The translations under genes were made by a program, and so were the position numbers. The notes under the pieces were generated by a model that was given only the letters and a program-made list of their open reading frames with translations, was not told where the DNA came from and searched no databases. A stretch of DNA of 64,000 nt, taken from assembly GCA_017450645.1 (NCBI GenBank), contig JAFSTE010000032.1, positions 1 to 64,000 on the forward strand, given 5' to 3'. This stretch comes from Eubacterium sp. (GTDB taxonomy: Bacteria; Bacillota; Clostridia; Oscillospirales; Acutalibacteraceae). Shown here in pieces: positions 36,042 through 45,188 of the stretch (its first letter is position 1; each line of letters starts with the position of its first letter).

Positions 36042-36593
36042 ATGGTATTAAAAACGAAGCGGCTGATACTTCGCCCCTGGGAAGAAACGGACGCCGAAAG
36101 CCTTTATGAATATGCAAAGGACGAGCGTATAGGCCCTGTTACGGGCTGGCAGGTGCATACCGATGTGGAAAACAGCCGCGAGATTATTAAAACAATTTTA
36201 TCTGCGCCCGAGACATATGCCGTGTGTCTTAAAGAGGATAACAAAGCGATAGGCAGTATCGGCTTAATGGTCGGCGACGCGAGTGATATCGGCCTGCCCG
36301 ATACAGAGGGTGAGCTCGGCTACTGGATAGGCGTACCGTTTTGGGGACAGGGACTAATTCCCGAAGCCGCACGCGAAATTATACGCCGCGCTTTCGAGGA
36401 TTTAAAGCTGAAAACGCTGTGGTGCGGCTATTTTGACGGTAATGAAAAGTCAAAACGCGTACAGGAAAAATGCGGTTTTACCTATCAGTACACTAATCGC
36501 GACATCCTGTGGAAGCCGATGAACGATATCCGCACCGAGCATATATCCCGCCTTACTAAAGAGGAGTGGGAGAAGAATAAGAGGGCAGATTAA
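36042..36593 (+). CDS. RimJ/RimL-like GNAT acetyltransferase
   Basis: A 183-residue GNAT protein: LILRPWEETDAESLYEYAKD at the start, then the acetyl-CoA loop region GELGYWIGVPFWGQGLIPEAAREII (about 92-116) and GNEKSKRVQEKCGF (about 140-153). These are the marks of the RimJ/RimL subgroup that acetylates N-termini or small molecules. It begins 12 bases after the STAS terminator with AGGAG. Confidence 0.92.
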   Translation: MVLKTKRLILRPWEETDAESLYEYAKDERIGPVTGWQVHTDVENSREIIKTILSAPETYAVCLKEDNKAIGSIGLMVGDASDIGLPDTEGELGYWIGVPFWGQGLIPEAAREIIRRAFEDLKLKTLWCGYFDGNEKSKRVQEKCGFTYQYTNRDILWKPMNDIRTEHISRLTKEEWEKNKRAD

Positions 36594-36615
36594 TTCTGCA
36601 CGATGGAATGTGAAG

Positions 36616-36722
36616 CGCCGGAAGGGACTCTCTTCTTGCGGACAGAAGCCCCACCGGGGCTTCTTCCTGTTTTTACTCAGCAGCAAGCTGCACAGTAAAA
36701 ACAGAAGCTCGTTTCGAGTCCC
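36616..36722. repeat. Palindromic element starting with a copy of the tRNA-Arg 3' end
   Basis: CGCCGGAAGGGACTC at 36616-36630 is an exact 15-bp direct repeat of the tRNA-Arg 3' end (36783-36797). Between GGGACTC (36624-36630) and GAGTCCC (36716-36722), which pair as an outer inverted repeat, lie two perfect hairpins: GAAGCCCC-ACC-GGGGCTTC and CTGTTTTTACT ... AGTAAAAACAG. No gene fits here. It looks like a remnant of an element that used the tRNA 3' end as attachment site, or a small non-autonomous palindromic repeat. Confidence 0.65.
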
Positions 36723-36740
36723 TACATCCCGAATCATAAT

Positions 36741-36778
36741 AAAAACCCAGCAGACACAAATGTGTCCACTGGGTTTTT
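36741..36778. terminator. Terminator downstream of tRNA-Arg
   Basis: ACCCAG(C/T)(G/A)GACACA around AATG, about 13 bp, flanked by AAAAA and TTTTT. It ends the tRNA transcript on the minus strand and could work both ways. Confidence 0.8.
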
Positions 36779-36780
36779 GG

Positions 36781-36854
36781 TACGCCGGAAGGGACTCGAA
36801 CCCCCGACCTTCTGGTTCGTAGCCAGACACTCTATCCAGCTGAGCTACCGGCGC
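36781..36854 (-). tRNA. tRNA-Arg (anticodon ACG)
   Basis: 74 bases fold as a tRNA. The acceptor stem is GCGCCGG/CCGGCGT, with D-arm GCTC...GAGT and anticodon stem TCTGG/CCAGA around the loop CTACGAA giving anticodon ACG (read as ICG after editing). The T-arm is GGGGG-TTCGAGT-CCCTT and the discriminator is A. CCA is not encoded. TadA-type editing of A34 is expected. Confidence 0.96.
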
Positions 36855-36885
36855 GTATAATTGAGAGTATCTCAATTGCTCAAAT

Positions 36886-36914
36886 ACTATAACACACTTC
36901 ATTAAAAAATGCAA
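36886..36914 (-). promoter_or_regulatory. tRNA-Arg promoter
   Basis: On the minus strand TTGCAT, 17 bases and TATAGT, 31 bases before the mature tRNA 5' end. The -35 box lies in the right arm of the preceding gene's terminator hairpin. Confidence 0.65.
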
Positions 36915-36942
36915 GAAAAAATTAATTTTTCCTTGCATTTTT
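36905..36942 (-). terminator. Terminator of the zinc-ribbon membrane protein gene
   Basis: AAAAATGCAAGGAAAAATT and its near-perfect complement form a long stem ending in a T run on the minus strand, 16 bases after the stop. Confidence 0.8.
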
Positions 36943-36957
36943 AAGTTGATTTAATTT

Positions 36958-37716
36958 TTAGTCGTCCTCGCCTTCAAGGATTTCGGAATCGCCGCTGCCC
37001 GAATCCGAGTCAGCATTTCCGCCGCCTTCATCCTCTACAGGCTCAAAGATTGCGGTAAGATATGTATCGCCCGTAACCTTGAACGAATAAGCGGTTTTAG
37101 ACGAAACCTTCTTGCTTCCCATATACCATCCGGCGAACTGATAACCGTCGTCAGGTCTTGCGATAACGGTAATCTTTTTGCCCTGTTCGTACTTGCCGTC
37201 GCCTTCTACCTCGCCGCCGGTATCGCCCGATACAGAAAGGTTAACAGTGTACTTGGTAACCTGAGTCGTAGTGGTCGTGGTAGTGGTTGTGGTAGTAGTC
37301 GTAGTGGTTGTGGGCTCGGTAGTGGTCGTGGTGTCGTCCTCGTCCTCATCCACTTCGGTCGTAGCTTCCTCGGTAGTGGAAGTAACGGTAGAAAGAGTAG
37401 TGTCCTCTTTATTCTTTGCGTGATTAACCGCAAGCACGGTGCCGACGATAATCGCAACAAGTACCACACAAAGCACAACTATAATAGCAATAGTCTGCTT
37501 CTTTTTCTTTTCTTCCGCTTCCTTCTGGCGAAGCGCGTCCATATGAGGAGTGCGAAGCGGTGGCTCTTCCACAGCGCCGAACACCTGCGTACCTCCGTTA
37601 CTTTCCGGACTGTCCGCAGCGTTTATATCCTCGTCCTCGTCGTAGAGAGGGGAGCCGCAGTTTTGGCATATGTATAAGTTGTCGTCATTTTCGCAACCGC
37701 AGTTTTTACATCTCAT
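36958..37716 (-). CDS. Zinc-ribbon membrane protein with extracellular InlB-like repeat
   Basis: A 252-residue protein with four regions. A CxxC...CxxC zinc ribbon lies at 3-20 (CKNCGCENDDNLYICQNCG). One membrane helix spans about 75-99 (IAIIVVLCVVLVAIIVGTVLA). A Thr/Glu-rich linker contains a run of Thr repeats (about 120-152). An extracellular B-repeat domain spans about 155-228 (GGEVEGDGKYEQGKKITVIA, FAGWYMGSKKV). The acidic Ser/Gly tail has no sorting signal. The ribbon is predicted to be cytoplasmic and the repeat outside. Function unknown; cell-surface sensing or adhesion is a guess. Confidence 0.8.
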   Translation of the reverse strand: MRCKNCGCENDDNLYICQNCGSPLYDEDEDINAADSPESNGGTQVFGAVEEPPLRTPHMDALRQKEAEEKKKKQTIAIIVVLCVVLVAIIVGTVLAVNHAKNKEDTTLSTVTSTTEEATTEVDEDEDDTTTTTEPTTTTTTTTTTTTTTTTQVTKYTVNLSVSGDTGGEVEGDGKYEQGKKITVIARPDDGYQFAGWYMGSKKVSSKTAYSFKVTGDTYLTAIFEPVEDEGGGNADSDSGSGDSEILEGEDD

Positions 37717-37921
37717 AATGCTATACCTCCTATTTATTATTAAATAATTATATCATAAAACAGCGTTTCAGACAATAAAAAATGTATTAATTTTGTATTA
37801 ATTTTTATTGTTTTACAAAAAATTTAACTTTTCTATTGACTTTTTAGTGATTTTATAATAAATTTATTATGTAATGTTTTCTGTAAATGAAATACATATT
37901 ATGTGAAAGGGGACTCCCACA

Positions 37922-38902
37922 ATGAAGAAAACGATTAAAAGCTTAGCTTGTATAGCACTTGTTATTGCGCTTATCGCGTCACTTGCAGGCTGTGCAAAAA
38001 TCAACTATGTTACTAACGGCGCTATTAAAGCCATCAACGAAGTTAAGTCGGGCGACTGGCTTAATCAGGGCGAAGAAGGCGAAGAAGGCGGCGACTCAGA
38101 AGAAGATAAGATTGTTATCGACGAGCTTACCCCCGGTACATACGGCGGCGTAGAGTTTAAGACAGTTGACGATGTTGCTAAGTATTATAAGGAAGCTTAT
38201 GATTATACTAAGTCACTCACCGCTGAGTACAAAACCGAGGACGGTTCAACAGCTACTTACTATAAGCTCCTCGGCGACGAGAATATGGAAATCGGCGATG
38301 TTATGATTGACGGTTCTGCTAACGCAGTTGTTAATAAGCTTGTTCCTTCTATCGTAAGCGGTATGTTTAAGCCAAGCACCTACGGTCTTGTACCTTGCTA
38401 CAACAGAGACCCGAACCTCGACAACAACGGCGAGGATGAGCACAAGAAGGCTGACCACGACTTCAAGACTACTGAGTTCTCGGGCGAGGATATTCTTGCT
38501 GCTAATGTTACAGATAACGGCGACGGCACAATCACATTAGTTATTCAGCCTAAGGCTGCAGAGATGAGTACCCGTGGCGACGACTCACAGGGTCGCTTCT
38601 TCGAGGTTCTCGGCGATATCAGCGGCGTTGTTGCTGACATCAAGCAGGTATCATTTACTCAGGGCACACCTGAGGAGAACATCCGCGTTATCTACAAGGG
38701 CGGTACAGGTACAATTAAGATTGATACTAAGACTAAGGAAGTTGTTGAAGCTGACTATGTTATGGAAACCACAGTTAAGGTTACCCACGCTTCAATCGCA
38801 GTTATTAAGGATAAGAGCGCTGAGCTCACAATTAAGTACATTAACCACTATCCGGCAACTGACGAATACCTTAAGTCAAGCAAGGGTATCACAAGAAAAT
38901 AA
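37922..38902 (+). CDS. Lipoprotein of unknown function
   Basis: A 326-residue protein with a signal peptide and lipobox (SLAGC, Cys24). The mature part has an acidic Gly/Glu linker (EEGEEGGDSEEDK) and two predicted beta-rich halves (about 60-180 and 180-320); no catalytic motif is apparent. It is monocistronic with a downstream terminator and highly host-like codon use, suggesting good expression. I do not recognise the family. Confidence 0.8.
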   Translation: MKKTIKSLACIALVIALIASLAGCAKINYVTNGAIKAINEVKSGDWLNQGEEGEEGGDSEEDKIVIDELTPGTYGGVEFKTVDDVAKYYKEAYDYTKSLTAEYKTEDGSTATYYKLLGDENMEIGDVMIDGSANAVVNKLVPSIVSGMFKPSTYGLVPCYNRDPNLDNNGEDEHKKADHDFKTTEFSGEDILAANVTDNGDGTITLVIQPKAAEMSTRGDDSQGRFFEVLGDISGVVADIKQVSFTQGTPEENIRVIYKGGTGTIKIDTKTKEVVEADYVMETTVKVTHASIAVIKDKSAELTIKYINHYPATDEYLKSSKGITRK

Positions 38903-38914
38903 TCAGTAACTAAG

Positions 38915-38941
38915 GGGCGTTCGTATGAACGCCCTTTTTTG
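38915..38941 (+). terminator. Terminator after the lipoprotein gene
   Basis: GGGCGTTC-GTAT-GAACGCCC followed by seven T. Confidence 0.9.
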
Positions 38942-39002
38942 TTGCAAGTCAAGCGGGGGATTGTGCCCGTAATTCATAATTATATTCGGTATTGAAAATG
39001 TA

Positions 39003-39031
39003 TTGCCAAATATATTATAATATAGTATAAT
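39003..39031 (+). promoter_or_regulatory. Promoter of the 615-aa membrane protein gene
   Basis: TTGCCA, a 17-base spacer and TATAAT, 31 bases before the start. Confidence 0.65.
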
Positions 39032-39062
39032 TAGAATACTAATTTAGAAATGGAGAAACATT

Positions 39063-40910
39063 ATGGCAGACCAGATTCCTAATATGGACTATGATGCAGA
39101 CGAGGTTATCGAAAACTTTAAGTCGAAATTCAAATGGCCCTCTAAGGACGAGGTGGAGGTTGTTGTTAAGCCGCCTAAACTCGGGGCTAAGATTTTGCTT
39201 TCTGCTTTAATAACCCTTGTTATCACTGCGATTGCATACTATGTTATGTTCCCTGCAATGAACCCGAAAACCTCGGAGTTCTACACATTTATTATCGGCA
39301 TTATCGTTGTTTTCTGCGGTTCGTTTTTCGTTTTAATCGGCGCGAGAACTAAGATTGAGCGTAAGGAATACGCTAAAAAACAGTCGAAAATTCCGTTAAT
39401 AATTGTTGGCGTAATTATTTTGGTAATGCTTGTAGGTTACCTTACGGGCGCTACGATTTTCCGCGCGCAGTCGTACAGTAAGCTTATGGATGTCCAGAAA
39501 AGCGACTTTAGCGAGGACTTTAAGGATATAAACTACGACGAGGTACCGAGACTTGATTCCGCGACCGCTAAGGTGCTTGCCGACCAGCAGCTCGGTTATC
39601 TTGACGAGTACAAGAGCCAGTATGTTGTAACTAATAACTCAACCCAGATTAACTATAAGGGCAAGCCGATGCGCGTAGCGTACCTTGAGTATGCGGATAT
39701 CTTTAAGTGGTTTAATAACACTAAAGAGGGACTTCCCGCGTATATGCTTATCGACCTTGTGTCGCAGAATGTACAGGTAGTTGACTGCGTAGAAAAGTTC
39801 GGCGAAGGCATTAAGTATTCGCCTACGGAGCTGTTTAACGAAAAGCTGCTTCGCCACCTGCGTTTTCAGTATCCTACCGCTATTATGGATACCCCTAACT
39901 TTGAGATTGACGACAACGCGCACCCGTACTGGATTACGCCTGCGCTCGATAAAAAAATCGGACTGTTCGGCGGTACTGATGTTAAGGGCGTAATTATTAC
40001 CGACGCGCTTACGGGCGAGAGCGAGTATTACAGCATCGACACTATTAAAACCGATAAAAAGTTTAACTGGATTGATGTTGTTTATAACGAGAATCTGCTT
40101 ATCCAGCAGTACAATTTCTACGGTAAGCTGTCGGGCGGTTTCTGGAACTCGATTATTTTCCAGAACGATGTTAATATCGCATCTAACGGTAGCGGTAACA
40201 TCGCGCTTAACGACGACGTATGGGTTTATACGGGTGTTACCTCGACAAAGGCTGACAGCTCTAACTTCGGCTTCATCCTCTGTAACCAGCGTACTAAGGA
40301 AACAAGGTATTACAAGAACGGCGGTGCTACCGAGTATTCGGCAGTTGAGTCCGCTAAGGACGCCGTACAGAACTACGGCTACGACGCAACCTTCCCGATT
40401 TTGCTCGATATCGAAGGTCAGCCGACCTACTTTATGTCGCTTTACGGTGACGGCTATACAATCAAGGGCTACGCGCTTGTAAACCTTGAGGATAAGACGA
40501 TTGTGGGCTCGGGTCTTGTTGATGTCGTAAAGACCGATGTCAAGGCGCTCAACGCCGCTGTAGAGAACTATATCGACGCTCTTAAGGATAAGGGACTTGT
40601 TGATAAGACCGCGGACGCCGAGGACTACAAGGCGGACGAAAGCGCCGAGGAAAGCGCTGACACCGCTGAGGATAAGAAGGACGACGAAACTCAGACCGCT
40701 GACAAGAAGACAGTAAAGGGTAAGATTACCGATATTAAGACCACCGTTAACGACGGCAATACGGTATATTACCTGCAGGTTAAGGGCAAGTATTATTACA
40801 TTAAAGCTGTTGATTCGATGAACGTAATCCTCCTCAAAGAAGGCGATATGGTTACAATAACCTACGAAAAAGACGCAGACGACTTTGTTGAAGCCGTATC
40901 AGTAGAATAA
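39063..40910 (+). CDS. Three-helix membrane protein with large soluble domain
   Basis: A 615-residue protein of a family I cannot name. Three hydrophobic segments near the N-terminus (about 43-66, 78-100 and 110-132) are followed by a 400-residue soluble region rich in beta strands. After an acidic Asp/Glu/Ala linker (about 520-556) comes a C-terminal 60-residue beta domain (VKGKITDIKTTVNDGNTVYYL ... GDMVTITYEKD) resembling an OB fold. The odd number of helices places the large domain outside if the N-terminus is inside. It is monocistronic. Confidence 0.78.
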   Translation: MADQIPNMDYDADEVIENFKSKFKWPSKDEVEVVVKPPKLGAKILLSALITLVITAIAYYVMFPAMNPKTSEFYTFIIGIIVVFCGSFFVLIGARTKIERKEYAKKQSKIPLIIVGVIILVMLVGYLTGATIFRAQSYSKLMDVQKSDFSEDFKDINYDEVPRLDSATAKVLADQQLGYLDEYKSQYVVTNNSTQINYKGKPMRVAYLEYADIFKWFNNTKEGLPAYMLIDLVSQNVQVVDCVEKFGEGIKYSPTELFNEKLLRHLRFQYPTAIMDTPNFEIDDNAHPYWITPALDKKIGLFGGTDVKGVIITDALTGESEYYSIDTIKTDKKFNWIDVVYNENLLIQQYNFYGKLSGGFWNSIIFQNDVNIASNGSGNIALNDDVWVYTGVTSTKADSSNFGFILCNQRTKETRYYKNGGATEYSAVESAKDAVQNYGYDATFPILLDIEGQPTYFMSLYGDGYTIKGYALVNLEDKTIVGSGLVDVVKTDVKALNAAVENYIDALKDKGLVDKTADAEDYKADESAEESADTAEDKKDDETQTADKKTVKGKITDIKTTVNDGNTVYYLQVKGKYYYIKAVDSMNVILLKEGDMVTITYEKDADDFVEAVSVE

Positions 40911-40916
40911 AAAATA

Positions 40917-40942
40917 AACCCACCGAAGTGGGTTTGTTTTTT
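40917..40942 (+). terminator. Terminator after the 615-aa membrane protein gene
   Basis: AAACCCAC-CGAA-GTGGGTTT followed by GTTTTTT. Confidence 0.88.
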
Positions 40943-41066
40943 AGCTTAGAGTTTTAAGCTGTGAGCTTAGAGCTTGTGGTTACTCGCTTTGCTCGGACAA
41001 TAAAAACGGGTGCGGGCAAGCCCGCCTTCAAGCTCATGGCCCATAGCTCAAGGCTCATAGCCACAA
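40943..41066. repeat. AGCTTAG/AGCTCA heptamer-like repeat cluster
   Basis: Several variants of AGCTTAGAG, AAGCTGTGAGCTTAGAGCTT and AAGCTCATGGCCCATAGCTCAAGGCTCATAG flank a GCGGGC-AA-GCCCGC hairpin and CGCTTTGCTCG. No reading frame of note. It is a local intergenic repeat array between two convergent genes. Confidence 0.55.
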
Positions 41067-41068
41067 AA

Positions 41069-41092
41069 AAGAGGTTGCCGATGCAACCTCTT
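41069..41092 (-). terminator. Terminator of rodA
   Basis: AAGAGGTTGC-CGAT-GCAACCTCTT; on the minus strand it runs into TTTTTTG. It overlaps the rodA stop codon. Confidence 0.85.
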
Positions 41093-42254
41093 ATTTTGTA
41101 TAAAACAGTGTGTCCTGCGGAGCGCGGGAGAACCGGTAGACCGAAAAGGCTATGCCGAGCGCTAAATAAATACATAGCGACGACGAGCCGCCCGCCGAAA
41201 ACAGCGGAAGCGTAATGCCGATACACGGCAGAAGCGACAGCTCCATACCGATATTTACAAGCATTTGTGCAAACAGCATTACCGATATGCCGCTGCACAT
41301 CAAGAAGCCTACATTATCCCTTGCGTTCATAGCGGTTTTGATTACCCTCAGGATTAAAAATCCGAGAAGTAATACTACGCACATCGCGCCTACAAAGCCG
41401 AATTCCTCGCCCGCAACGGAGAGTATCATATCGTTTTCGTTCTCGGGTACGGCACCGCTTTGGGTCATATCGCCCTGAAGATAACCCTGACCGAACAGTC
41501 CGCCCGAACCGAGCGCGATTTTGCCGTGAGTCTGCTGATACATAACATCCTCGTACTGGTCGGGGTAGAAAAGCGCTACTATACGCTGGCGCTGAATTCC
41601 GCCGATAATACCCGCTTTCCACGCTACCACAAAGCCTACGATTATCGCGCAAATACCTGCCACGAAGTAGCCGATATTTACCTTAGCGAAAAACAGCATA
41701 CCGATAAACATTATCATAAAGATAAGCGCCGAGCCCGCGTCACCCGTAAGAAGCACAAGCCCGATGGGTACTGCGCCGTGGATTACGAGCGGAATAATCG
41801 TTTTGAGCTTATTAATCCTATCCCTTACCAAATCAAGATGGTAAGAAAACGAGATAATAAATCCAACCTTTAAAAGCTCTGACGGCTGGAAGTAAAAGAT
41901 TTTTAAATCAAGCCACGATTTCGCATCCTGCCGCGCGGAGGGCGCAACGCCGAAGAAGAAGGTAAACACCATCAGCCCCGCGCAGCCTGCCGCTATAACG
42001 GGCCAGAGCTTAGAGATAATCTCGTAGTCGATGTTCGACACAAGAATTGCAATAGCCAGTCCCATAAGCACGGAGGCGAGCATACTCCTGACATCGGAGG
42101 TAATGATTTTACCGTTTGTCAGCTGAGAATATGTAGCGCTGTAAACGAGCATGAGCCCGTAAACAGAAGCCAGCACCGCCGAAAGGAGAGTAAGAAAATC
42201 AGTGCTCTTGATTAAATCCAAAACAGATTTTTTCTTTGATATTGAGTTTTTCAT
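41091..42254 (-). CDS. rodA: RodA/FtsW/SpoVE-family peptidoglycan glycosyltransferase
   Basis: A 387-residue SEDS protein with about ten membrane helices. Signatures visible are SARQDAKSWLDLKIFYFQPSELLKVGFI (about 110-137), LLTGDAGSALIFMIMFIGML, and LPENENDMILSVAGEEFGFVGA (about 270-290, here VPENEND). It polymerises lipid II with a partner class B PBP. Length and loop sequences fit RodA (elongation) slightly better than FtsW or SpoVE, but no PBP2 or mre gene is adjacent, so the assignment within the family is tentative. Confidence 0.9.
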   Translation of the reverse strand: MKNSISKKKSVLDLIKSTDFLTLLSAVLASVYGLMLVYSATYSQLTNGKIITSDVRSMLASVLMGLAIAILVSNIDYEIISKLWPVIAAGCAGLMVFTFFFGVAPSARQDAKSWLDLKIFYFQPSELLKVGFIISFSYHLDLVRDRINKLKTIIPLVIHGAVPIGLVLLTGDAGSALIFMIMFIGMLFFAKVNIGYFVAGICAIIVGFVVAWKAGIIGGIQRQRIVALFYPDQYEDVMYQQTHGKIALGSGGLFGQGYLQGDMTQSGAVPENENDMILSVAGEEFGFVGAMCVVLLLGFLILRVIKTAMNARDNVGFLMCSGISVMLFAQMLVNIGMELSLLPCIGITLPLFSAGGSSSLCIYLALGIAFSVYRFSRAPQDTLFYTK

Positions 42255-42350
42255 TATATCTCCTTTCGATGAATTTTCGGTTTTTGCCGAATTTGTACAT
42301 CTATTATATTATTTTATTTCGCGTTTTTCAATATATTATTTAATTTATTC

Positions 42351-42379
42351 TTGGATTATTTTTTAAATTATGCTATAAT
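42351..42379 (+). promoter_or_regulatory. Promoter of fhs
   Basis: TTGGAT, a 17-base spacer and TATAAT, 32 bases before the ATG. Confidence 0.7.
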
Positions 42380-42411
42380 ATAGCGCGACAAAATGATTGG
42401 GAGAACTAAAT

Positions 42412-44079
42412 ATGCTCAGTGATATTGAAATTGCCCAGAGGGCGAATATGAAAAATGTTTTTGAAATCGGCAGAAAAATGGGTATTGCCGACCGGGACCT
42501 TGAGCCTTACGGTCACTATAAGGCTAAGATAGGCGAGGGCGTTTTTGAAAAGCTTAAGGATAAAGAGGACGGTAAGCTTATTCTCGTTACCGCCGTTAAC
42601 CCGACCCCCGCAGGCGAGGGTAAAACTACTATTTCAATCGGTCTCGGTCAGGCTATGAATAAAATAGGTAAGAACACTATTGTTGCTCTGCGCGAGCCGT
42701 CGCTCGGTCCGGTGTTTGGTATTAAGGGCGGCGCTGCAGGCGGCGGATACTCTCAGGTTGTGCCTATGGAGGATATTAACCTTCACTTTACGGGCGATAT
42801 GCACGCTATTACAGCGGCTAATAACCTTATGTGCGCTATGCTCGATAACCACATTCAGCAGGGTAATGTAGAGAATATTGACCAAAGGCAGATTCTTGTT
42901 AAGCGCTGCCTTGATATGAACGACAGAGCGCTTAGAAATATTGTGTGCTCGCTCGGCGGCCGCCTTAACGGTATTCCGCGAGAGGACCATTTTTGCATTA
43001 CCGTTGCAAGCGAGGTTATGGCTATCCTTTGTCTTGCGGACGACATCTTTGACCTTAAGCGCAGACTCGGTAATATTCTTGTGGCTTACCGCTATGACGG
43101 CTCGCCCGTTTACTGCCGCGATATTAAGGCTGAGGGTGCTATGACCGTTCTTTTAAAGGACGCTATTAAGCCTAACCTTGTTCAGACGCTCGAGAACACG
43201 CCCGTTATCGTACACGGCGGTCCGTTTGCTAATATCGCGCACGGCTGTAACTCCGTACGCGCTACTAAAATTGCGCTTAAGCTCGGCGACTATGCTGTTA
43301 CCGAGGCGGGCTTCGGCTCTGATTTGGGCGCGGAAAAATTCTTTGATATCAAGTGCAGATATGCAGGTCTTAAACCGTCCTGTGTTGTGCTTGTTGCTAC
43401 AGCGCGCTCGCTTAAATATAACGGTGGCGTGCCTAAGGACGAGCTTACTAAAGAAAATCTTGAAGCTGTTAAAGAGGGTAGCGCAAACCTCGGCGCACAT
43501 ATTGATAACCTTAAAAAGTTCGGCGTGCCGGTTGTTGTTGCCGTTAACCACTTTAAGAAGGATACTGACAGCGAGATTGAGATTATTAAGAACTTCTGCG
43601 CTGAAAAGGGCGTAGAATGCTCGGTTGCAAAGTGCTTTGCCGAAGGCGGCGAAGGCGGTCGCGACCTTGCAGAAAAGGTTGTAGCTGCCTGCGAAAAGGA
43701 GAATAATTTCCACTTCCTCTACGACCTTGATATGGATGTTTACGAAAAAATCAGGCTTATCGCAAGGGAGATTTACGGCGCTGACGGCTGCCACTTCCCA
43801 AAAGAAACGAGAAAGGCGATTGACGGTTTCGTTAAGCTCGGCGCTGACAAGCTTCCCGTTTGTATGGCTAAGACGCAGTACAGCCTGTCGGATAACCCTG
43901 CACTCCTCGGCAGACCTAAGGGCTTTAAGATTGCGATTAACGCCGCTAACCTCTCTAACGGCGCGGGCTTCCTTGTACTTCAGACGGGTAATATTATGAC
44001 CCTGCCCGGACTTCCTAAAACTCCTGCCGCTTACAATATTGATATTGACGAAGACGGCAACACCGTAGGTCTTTTCTGA
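42412..44079 (+). CDS. fhs: Formate-tetrahydrofolate ligase
   Basis: A 555-residue enzyme of typical length. The ATP-binding loop [10 protein letters not shown] is at about 63-72, followed by [23 protein letters not shown] (about 90-112) and the folate-site region [12 protein letters not shown]. It joins formate to tetrahydrofolate using ATP, feeding purine synthesis or the methyl branch of acetogenesis. The ATG with GGGAG upstream was preferred over an in-frame TTG 15 bases earlier. tsaE starts on its last base overlap (ATGA), so the two are coupled. Confidence 0.97.
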   Translation: MLSDIEIAQRANMKNVFEIGRKMGIADRDLEPYGHYKAKIGEGVFEKLKDKEDGKLILVTAVNPTPAGEGKTTISIGLGQAMNKIGKNTIVALREPSLGPVFGIKGGAAGGGYSQVVPMEDINLHFTGDMHAITAANNLMCAMLDNHIQQGNVENIDQRQILVKRCLDMNDRALRNIVCSLGGRLNGIPREDHFCITVASEVMAILCLADDIFDLKRRLGNILVAYRYDGSPVYCRDIKAEGAMTVLLKDAIKPNLVQTLENTPVIVHGGPFANIAHGCNSVRATKIALKLGDYAVTEAGFGSDLGAEKFFDIKCRYAGLKPSCVVLVATARSLKYNGGVPKDELTKENLEAVKEGSANLGAHIDNLKKFGVPVVVAVNHFKKDTDSEIEIIKNFCAEKGVECSVAKCFAEGGEGGRDLAEKVVAACEKENNFHFLYDLDMDVYEKIRLIAREIYGADGCHFPKETRKAIDGFVKLGADKLPVCMAKTQYSLSDNPALLGRPKGFKIAINAANLSNGAGFLVLQTGNIMTLPGLPKTPAAYNIDIDEDGNTVGLF

Positions 44080-44513
44080 TGAAAGAGTATATAACCAGGA
44101 GCGCCGACGAGACCGAGGCGCTTGCCGCACAGCTTGCAAAAGAGCTTGCTCAGGGCTGCGTTATCGGATTTTTAGGCGACCTCGGCGCGGGCAAAACCGC
44201 GTTTACAAGGGGCTTTGTTAAAGGACTCGGCATTGACGCCGAAGTGTCTTCGCCGACCTTTGCAATCTGTAACGATTACCGTTCTGACGATAAGCGCGTG
44301 CTGCACTACGATATGTACCGCATAGACGGGTGGGACGATTTGTACTCCGTCGGCTTCTTCGACGCGGTCGAAAGCGGAGCGTACATCCTCTGCGAGTGGA
44401 GCGAAAATATTTTCGGTGCTCTTCCCGACGACGCGGTGATTATAAAAATCGAAAAGCTCGGCGAGAACGAAAGAAAATTCCAAATTCTTAAAAAATCGGA
44501 TTTTAAAATATGA
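44079..44513 (+). CDS. tsaE: tRNA t6A modification ATPase TsaE
   Basis: A 144-residue P-loop protein: GDLGAGKTAFTRGFVKGLG (Walker A) at about 32-50, SPTFAICNDY and HYDMYRID. With TsaB and TsaD it makes threonylcarbamoyl-adenosine at A37 of ANN-decoding tRNAs. It overlaps fhs by one base and tsaB by four. Confidence 0.95.
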   Translation: MKEYITRSADETEALAAQLAKELAQGCVIGFLGDLGAGKTAFTRGFVKGLGIDAEVSSPTFAICNDYRSDDKRVLHYDMYRIDGWDDLYSVGFFDAVESGAYILCEWSENIFGALPDDAVIIKIEKLGENERKFQILKKSDFKI

Positions 44514-45184
44514 TTTTATCTATTGATTCCTCGGCGGTTACCGCTTCCGCGGCGCTGACCGAGGGCGACAAGGTTATCAAAAGTGAATTTAAAAATACGG
44601 GGCTTACGCATAGCGAAACCCTGCTTCCTATGATTAAAAGCGTTATGGGCGACACGCCGTATTCTGCGCTTGAAGCTATTGCGATTACTGCAGGTCCGGG
44701 CTCTTTTACGGGCGTAAGGATAGGTGTTGCAACGGCTAAAGGGCTTGCGTTTAATTGCGGTATTCCCTGTATCAGCGTGTCCACGCTTGAAGCAATCGCG
44801 TATAATTTTGTCGGCAAAAGCTGCGTTGTATGCGCGGTTATGGACGCAAGGCGTATGCAGTTTTATAACGCTCTTTTTAGGGTCGAGGGCGATAAAGTTG
44901 AGCGCCTGACACCCGACAGAGCTATCGCTATCGAGGATTTAAGAGAAGAGCTTAAAACCTTTGACAAAGTTATTATTGCAGGCGACGGCGCAAGGCTTTG
45001 CAAGGAGAATATAGCTCTTGAAAACACCGAGCTTGCAGCGGATGACCTTATTTATCAAAACGCGGTGGCGGTTGCACGCGCCGCACAGAATAAACAAAAA
45101 ATCTCCCACTTTGCGCTTATGCCGATTTATCTTAGACAGTCGCAGGCGGAAAGGGAGCTTAAGCTTAAGTTAAAAGAGGAGTAA
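44510..45184 (+). CDS. tsaB: tRNA t6A modification protein TsaB
   Basis: A 224-residue ASKHA-fold protein: ILSIDSSAVTASAALTE at the start, THSETLLPMI, and AITAGPGSFTGVRIGVATAKGLA (about 61-83). TsaB is the inactive partner that dimerises with TsaD. The order tsaE-tsaB is common in Clostridia; tsaD is not in the window. Confidence 0.95.
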   Translation: MILSIDSSAVTASAALTEGDKVIKSEFKNTGLTHSETLLPMIKSVMGDTPYSALEAIAITAGPGSFTGVRIGVATAKGLAFNCGIPCISVSTLEAIAYNFVGKSCVVCAVMDARRMQFYNALFRVEGDKVERLTPDRAIAIEDLREELKTFDKVIIAGDGARLCKENIALENTELAADDLIYQNAVAVARAAQNKQKISHFALMPIYLRQSQAERELKLKLKEE

Positions 45185-45188
45185 AATT

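Noticed and set aside
43153-44139. 328-codon open frame on the minus strand
   Set aside because: It lies entirely antisense to the highly conserved fhs gene and shows no recognisable motif; it is a codon-bias shadow.
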